From Leifsonia sp. Leaf336 (GTDB taxonomy: Bacteria; Actinomycetota; Actinomycetes; Actinomycetales; Microbacteriaceae), in contig NZ_LMOZ01000003.1 of NCBI RefSeq assembly GCF_001423695.1, forward strand, positions 291,018 to 355,017: a DNA stretch of 64,000 nucleotides, given 5' to 3'. Below the pieces are notes generated by a model. That model made no database searches, was not told the origin of the DNA, and saw nothing but the letters and a program-made list of their open reading frames with translations. Position numbers and translations under genes: made by a program. Below are positions 60,378-64,000 of the stretch, in pieces. Within the stretch, counting starts at the first letter, position 1, and every line of letters starts with the position of its first letter.

Positions 60378-60475
60378 GCCGGCAACGGAGGATGTTCTTC
60401 GGCTGCGACGGCGCGTCGGCCGTCAACGGAGGAGATCCACGCCGCTGGCGGGCCGGTCTCCTCCGTTGGCGACGC
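60378..60475. repeat. 98-bp palindromic repeat element, copy 2
   Basis: Second copy of the element at 59606-59703. Its right half is a strong hairpin: CAACGGAGGAGA (60424-60435) pairs with TCTCCTCCGTTG (60457-60468). It lies between the end of the hydrolase gene and the GNAT promoter. Confidence 0.72.
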
Positions 60476-60480
60476 CTCCG

Positions 60481-61212
60481 CTACCCGAAGGTGCGCGGGA
60501 AGAGCCGCGTGTCCAAGCGCTCGGCGGGCACGCGGAAATGGCTGCCGGGGAACCCGAGCAGCGCCTTCTCCGTGGACGCGAACGCGTCGAACAGTGCGAG
60601 CTGGTCGGCGCGTGAGATCTCCGGGTCATCTATCGGGAACAGGAACTCGAGCGGGATCGTCACCTGCCGGGCGGCCTCCAGCACGAAGGGGTGGGCGCCG
60701 ATGCCGCCGAAGCTGGCAGCGCCGATGCGCGGCTCGGCAGCGGCGAGGGGGATGCCGATGGCCGACGCCAGCGTCATCCCGGTGTAGCCGACCGGGCCGG
60801 CGCCGATTTCGTCGCACTGCTGCAGCGCATCGAGCGTCGCCCGCCACTCGGGCACCGCACGGTCGGCGAGCGAGCCGTTGTACTCGGCGATGACGGGGTC
60901 GAGGGGCTCGCCGCGGTCGCGCGCGCCGAGCATCTCGTCGACCCACTGCTGATCGCGTGCCGACCGCGGTCTGTCGCCGTGGCCAGGCGCGTCGATCGCG
61001 GCGACGGCATAGCCGAGGTCGCGGACCAGCTTGTGCGCGCGGGCGACGAGCCCTGCGGCCTCCTTGTGGAGGCCGCCGCCATGCCCCGAGAGGATCAGCG
61101 GCGCGCCGGGCGTGGGTGAGGGTGAGGTCCAGAGGACGCCGGGGACGCCGTCCACGAGGAAGCCGCGACGGCGCACGCCGTCGTCGGTGGAATCATCGGT
61201 GAAGAGGTTCAT
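60481..61212 (-). CDS. Alpha/beta hydrolase-fold protein with altered nucleophile motif
   Basis: Protein of 243 residues resembling a common actinobacterial hydrolase group (LSGHGGGLHKEA, AAIDAPGHGDRPRS, VPEWRATLDALQ). The nucleophile elbow, normally G-x-S-x-G, reads GMTLA (145-149), so Ser is Thr147 and the last Gly is Ala. His is in PGSHFRVP. It may be inactive or use Thr. AAAGG precedes ATG 61212. A short leader ORF with a strong ribosome site lies upstream. Confidence 0.8.
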   Translation of the reverse strand: MNLFTDDSTDDGVRRRGFLVDGVPGVLWTSPSPTPGAPLILSGHGGGLHKEAAGLVARAHKLVRDLGYAVAAIDAPGHGDRPRSARDQQWVDEMLGARDRGEPLDPVIAEYNGSLADRAVPEWRATLDALQQCDEIGAGPVGYTGMTLASAIGIPLAAAEPRIGAASFGGIGAHPFVLEAARQVTIPLEFLFPIDDPEISRADQLALFDAFASTEKALLGFPGSHFRVPAERLDTRLFPRTFG

Positions 61213-61260
61213 GATGTCGCCTTTCGGAAGAAGCCTGAGCGGCGCTCCCGGCGACGTCGG

Positions 61261-61314
61261 TCAGTCGCGCGATAGTTCAGGGGACGGGGAGCACCCGTGC
61301 GTGTGTGCGATCAC
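61261..61314 (-). CDS. 17-residue leader ORF upstream of the hydrolase gene
   Basis: GTG 61314 follows a near-perfect ribosome site GGAGGAGGTG (61330-61321) with six-base spacing and runs 17 codons (MIAHTHGCSPSPELSRD) to TGA. It lies between a promoter (61381-61352) and the hydrolase start, 48 bases after its stop. The strong initiation site is the main evidence. A regulatory uORF or attenuator peptide is the likely role. No homologue recognised. Confidence 0.5.
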   Translation of the reverse strand: MIAHTHGCSPSPELSRD

Positions 61315-61351
61315 TGTGCTCACCTCCTCCGGTGGTTTCGAACCGTGCGCG

Positions 61352-61383
61352 AGCTTAGTGCCTCTCCGACATTTGCCGCAAAT
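61352..61383 (-). promoter_or_regulatory. Promoter of leader ORF and hydrolase with overlapping palindrome
   Basis: Minus-strand TTGCGG (61381-61376), 18 bases, TAAGCT (61357-61352). The 13-base palindrome ATTTGCCGCAAAT (61371-61383) covers the -35 and could be an operator. Between 61384 and 61456 I see only short G+C-rich repeats. Confidence 0.6.
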
Positions 61384-61456
61384 GATGCGTTGTGCACGCT
61401 GTATCGCCGCATTCGGCGGAAATCTCAGCGCCCCGGGGCTAGGAGCGCTAGGAGCG

Positions 61457-62242
61457 CTACGAGTACTCGGGGGGCCCGGTGCGGTAGCGCCAGGCGAGCT
61501 CGTTGTCGAGCACGAAGCGCGACAGCGTCTCGTCGTGCGGCAGCGCGTCGCCGACCGCGGCCTCCACCGCGGCGAGGAGTGCGCCCGCCGTCGATGGCGA
61601 CGGCGACGCGATCACCGCGTCCAGCAGCGCCGCGAACCCGGGAGGCGCCGACGCCAGCCCCTCCACCCGCGCGCGCAGGTACTTCGGCCCGGGGAAGAAC
61701 ACCCGTTCCCGCGCGAGCAGCGCCCGCGCCGCCGAGGTCACCAGGTGCACCGACGCGTGCGCGAGCAGCAATGGGTCGCCGTGCTCGTACGCCTGCTGGA
61801 GGAAGTAGCCGCCGTGCAGCCGGCATTGCGCCACGAAGCCGGCGACGCGGTCCTCCCAGTCGGAGGCCGGCAGCTCGACGACCCGCGCGAGACGCGCCTC
61901 CAGGTCGGGCACCCGGCTGAACACCACACGCGCCGACGCGAAGGAGTCGCGCACCGGGTCGTCGCCGCGCTCGGCGGCGTCGTCGAGGTAGGAGAGCGTC
62001 GCCAGCTTGATGTCGAAGTAGCCCTCGTCGTAGCCGATGCCGTCGGTGCTCGTGAACATCAGCCGCCGCGCCGCGTACGCTTCGCTCCAGCGCTCCTCGG
62101 TGACCACGAGGTAGAGGTCGACGTCCGAATCCGGGCGCTCCGCTCCGCGCGCGACCGAGCCGCTGACGATGACGGCGAGCACCTCGGGGTCGGCCGACAC
62201 GTCGGCGACATAGCGGGCGATCGCCCGCTCGTGATGCTCCAT
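61457..62242 (-). CDS. Nucleotidyltransferase-fold protein (aminoglycoside adenylyltransferase-like)
   Basis: Protein of 261 residues. The N-terminal polymerase-beta-like fold has VSGSVARGAERPDSDVDLYL (about 26-45) with the two metal Asp residues; the rest is a helical domain (about 110-261). Nucleotidylyl transfer to a small molecule or RNA is possible, but no substrate is evident. ATG 62242 shares one base with the rhaB stop (TGATG), so it is coupled to the rhamnose operon. Confidence 0.82.
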   Translation of the reverse strand: MEHHERAIARYVADVSADPEVLAVIVSGSVARGAERPDSDVDLYLVVTEERWSEAYAARRLMFTSTDGIGYDEGYFDIKLATLSYLDDAAERGDDPVRDSFASARVVFSRVPDLEARLARVVELPASDWEDRVAGFVAQCRLHGGYFLQQAYEHGDPLLLAHASVHLVTSAARALLARERVFFPGPKYLRARVEGLASAPPGFAALLDAVIASPSPSTAGALLAAVEAAVGDALPHDETLSRFVLDNELAWRYRTGPPEYS

Positions 62243-63696
62243 CAGCGCACGCTCACGTGCGCGGGCTCGTACCGCACCGGCGCGTAGTTGCGCGCGACCA
62301 GGGCTCGGAGCGTCTCCAGGTCGCCGGAGAGCAGGCCTGCGGATCGCGCCTGCACGAGGGCGTTGCCGAGGGCGGTCGCCTCCACGGGCCCGGCCAGTAC
62401 CGGCAGCCCGCTGCGGTCGGCCGTCGCCTGGCAGAGCAGCGCGTTGCGCGCTCCCCCTCCGACGATGTGCACCGTCTCCACCGGCACACCCGACAGCTCG
62501 GACGCGGTGCGCACCGAAGCGGCGAACGCCTCCGCCAGGCTCTCGATGATCACCCGCACCATGCCGGCCGGGCTCGCCGGGGCACGGAGGCCGCGCTCGG
62601 CGAACCAGCCTCCGATACGCGACGGGAGGTCGCCCGGCGCCAGGAAACGCGGGTCGTCGGCGTCGAACAGCTCCGACGGACGCGGTAGCTCGGATGCCTC
62701 GGCGAGCAGGCTCTCCAGACTCACGTGGAGGCCGCGCCGCTGCCACTCGCGGATGGACTCGCTCAGCAACCACAGCCCCATCACGTTGTGGAGGTAGCGG
62801 ATGCGGCCGTCCACGCCGCCCTCGTTCGTGAAGTTGGCGGCGCGGCCTTCGTCGCTGACGACCCGATGCGACAGCTCGACGCCCACCAGGCCCCAGGTTC
62901 CGCACGAGATGTAGGCGGCGCGGGAGGCCTCCATCGGCACGGCGACGACGGCCGAGGCAGTGTCGTGCGATCCGACCGCGGTGACCGCGGGGCCGGCGCC
63001 GCCGAACGGGAGGTCGAGCGCCGGCAGCAGCGAGCCGACGGCCGTTCCGGCGTCGACCAGCGGCGCGAACAGCGAGCGCCGCAGCCCCAGCCGCGAGATG
63101 AGGGGGTCGTTCCACGTCCCGTCCGCGGTGAGCAGCCCGGTCGTGGAGGCGTTGGAGCGCTCGGCGATCGCCTGCCCGCTCAGCCAGTAGGTGACGAGGT
63201 CGGGGACGAGCAGGAACCCGTCGGCCGCCTCCGACACCCCGGTCTCCTGGTCGTGCGCCAACTGGTACAGCGAGTTGAAGGGGAGGAACTGGAGGCCGCC
63301 CTCCCGGTACAGCTCCTCCGGCGACACCCGGTCGTGCACCAGCGCGACGCCCTCCTCTGTGCGCTCGTCGCGGTAGTGGTACGGCTCACCCAACAGCCGG
63401 CCGGCGCGCAGCAGCCCGTAGTCGACCGCCCACGCGTCGACGCCGACGCTCGCGAGGCCCGGCTCGGACCGGGCGACCGCGCCCAGCCCCTCCAGCACGC
63501 GGGAGAACAGCCCGGTCAGATCCCAGTGCAGAGCCGCACGGCCCCCCTCCCACAGCCGCACGGGTGTGTTGACGAAGCGTGCCGCCTCGGTGAGCTCGAG
63601 GGTGTTCGCCCCGACGCGGGCGTGCATGACGCGCCCGCTGGTCGCGCCGAGGTCGACCGCGGCGACCGCGCCCGACGCGGAAGCTCCGGCACTCAT
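62242..63696 (-). CDS. rhaB: Rhamnulokinase
   Basis: FGGY-family kinase of 484 residues phosphorylating L-rhamnulose. AAVDLGATSGRVM (about 12-24) is the ATP-site start of RhaB, then HWDLTGLFSRVLEGL, SVGVDAWAVDYGLL, VPDLVTYWLSGQ, SHDTASAVVAVP and the adenine-side VHIVGGGARNALLCQ. It follows the aldolase/dehydrogenase gene by 13 bases and is the second visible gene of a rhamnose operon. Confidence 0.94.
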   Translation of the reverse strand: MSAGASASGAVAAVDLGATSGRVMHARVGANTLELTEAARFVNTPVRLWEGGRAALHWDLTGLFSRVLEGLGAVARSEPGLASVGVDAWAVDYGLLRAGRLLGEPYHYRDERTEEGVALVHDRVSPEELYREGGLQFLPFNSLYQLAHDQETGVSEAADGFLLVPDLVTYWLSGQAIAERSNASTTGLLTADGTWNDPLISRLGLRRSLFAPLVDAGTAVGSLLPALDLPFGGAGPAVTAVGSHDTASAVVAVPMEASRAAYISCGTWGLVGVELSHRVVSDEGRAANFTNEGGVDGRIRYLHNVMGLWLLSESIREWQRRGLHVSLESLLAEASELPRPSELFDADDPRFLAPGDLPSRIGGWFAERGLRAPASPAGMVRVIIESLAEAFAASVRTASELSGVPVETVHIVGGGARNALLCQATADRSGLPVLAGPVEATALGNALVQARSAGLLSGDLETLRALVARNYAPVRYEPAHVSVR

Positions 63697-63709
63697 CGCA
63701 CGGTCCCGT

Positions 63710-64000
63710 TCATCGGAGGAAGGCCGCCGCGACGCCCGCGTCGACGGGGATGTGGAGGCCGGTGGTGTGGTCGAGGTCGCTGGAGGTGAGCACGGCGACC
63801 GCGTTGGCGACGTTCTCGGGCAGCACCTCCCGCTTCAGCAGGGTGCGCTGCGCGTAGTACTTACCCAGCTCCTCCTCGGGCACGCCGTAGACGGCGGCGC
63901 GCTTGGCGCCCCAGCCACCGGCGAAGATGCCGGAGCCGCGCACGACGCCGTCGGGGTTGATGCCGTTGACCTTGACGCCGTAATCGCCGAGCTCGGCGGC
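63710..64000 (-). CDS. C-terminal end of bifunctional rhamnulose-1-phosphate aldolase/lactaldehyde dehydrogenase (5' end outside window)
   Basis: The last 96 codons of a gene entering from the right. VKVNGINPDGVVRGSGIFAG and YYAQRTLLKREVLPENVANA, then TTGLHIPVDAGVAAAFLR, are the C-terminus of a short-chain dehydrogenase domain as found in RhaD/YuxG-type bifunctional aldolase-dehydrogenases. Position before rhaB supports this. The aldolase part is not visible. Confidence 0.85.
   Translation of the reverse strand, partial: AAELGDYGVKVNGINPDGVVRGSGIFAGGWGAKRAAVYGVPEEELGKYYAQRTLLKREVLPENVANAVAVLTSSDLDHTTGLHIPVDAGVAAAFLR

Noticed and set aside
61437-61459. Tandem 9-base repeats at the end of the nucleotidyltransferase gene as a CRISPR-like or VNTR array
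   Set aside because: Only two units, partly coding. Too short for any array.
1-64000. Insertion sequences, integrases, phage genes, toxin-antitoxin or defence systems
   Set aside because: No transposase, integrase, capsid, Cas or nuclease-type motif was recognised on either strand. The lone methyltransferase has no partner.

Overview
The window is high-GC, gene-dense actinobacterial chromosome, most likely Microbacteriaceae (Leifsonia-like). Pointers to this are the very compact operons with ATGA/GTGA overlaps, many GTG starts, several leaderless promoter-start junctions (TAnnnT, six bases, start codon), a mycolate-free actinobacterial gene set, F420 cofactor genes with a proposed F420-0 importer, and a core block of serS, pheA, pgm, LCP and lipid-kinase genes. 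I see no rRNA, CRISPR array, transposase or phage gene. One tRNA (Ser, anticodon UGA) is present. Family assignments come from motif recognition by eye, not from a database search.

Region 1 (1-13500) is an inducible catabolic island. A LacI-type regulator (5287-6306) sits beside a minus-strand operon: two LLM-family, probably F420-dependent, oxidoreductases, a hydantoinase/dihydropyrimidinase-like amidohydrolase, a zinc dehydrogenase and a PfkB sugar kinase. A plus-strand pair follows (RbsD-like mutarotase, P1/DmpA-type peptidase). A second minus-strand operon encodes a BMP-type nucleoside/ribose ABC importer and a carboxylesterase-like hydrolase. The same operator core (TTGCAAAAACGTTT) lies at three promoters, so these units probably form one regulon. 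The gene set suggests uptake and breakdown of a ribosylated or sugar-linked cyclic ureide/amide. This is the best candidate for an undescribed pathway.

Region 2 (13700-18250) holds the proposed F420-0 ABC transporter (binding protein, permease, ATPase) overlapping cofD, with cofE convergent. It could provide the cofactor used by region 1.

Region 3 (18400-28550) is an aromatic-acid island: an MpaB-like protein, FAH-family hydrolase, 3-hydroxybenzoate 6-hydroxylase-like monooxygenase, gentisate 1,2-dioxygenase-like cupin, dienelactone hydrolase, 4,5-dihydroxyphthalate decarboxylase-like protein, MHS transporter, MarR regulator, a divergent FAH-like protein, a type II dehydroquinase-like protein lacking the catalytic His, and a double-hotdog thioesterase. 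A shared 16-bp operator lies at three promoters of this island and is probably the MarR site.

Region 4 (28670-42000) is mostly core: tRNA-Ser, an MFS exporter, LCP ligase, HAD phosphatase, serS, lipid kinase, two membrane proteins, pheA, pgm, a GAF-PP2C phosphatase and two secreted cell-envelope proteins.

Region 5 (42000-52740) contains a DHA2 drug exporter, a cation/proton antiporter, a TetR regulator and a CelR-type cellobiose/beta-glucoside operon (binding protein, two permeases, GH1 beta-glucosidase, LacI regulator) with TGAGAGCGCTCTCA operators.

Region 6 (52760-64000) is a mixed stretch: PAP2 phosphatase, SRPBCC protein, an orphan DNA methyltransferase, GNAT proteins, a lipoate ligase with swapped domain order, hydrolases, a MarR-MFS pair, a duplicated 98-bp palindromic element, a short leader ORF, a nucleotidyltransferase-like protein, and the start of a rhamnose operon (rhaB and the end of a rhamnulose-1-phosphate aldolase/dehydrogenase) that runs off the right edge.
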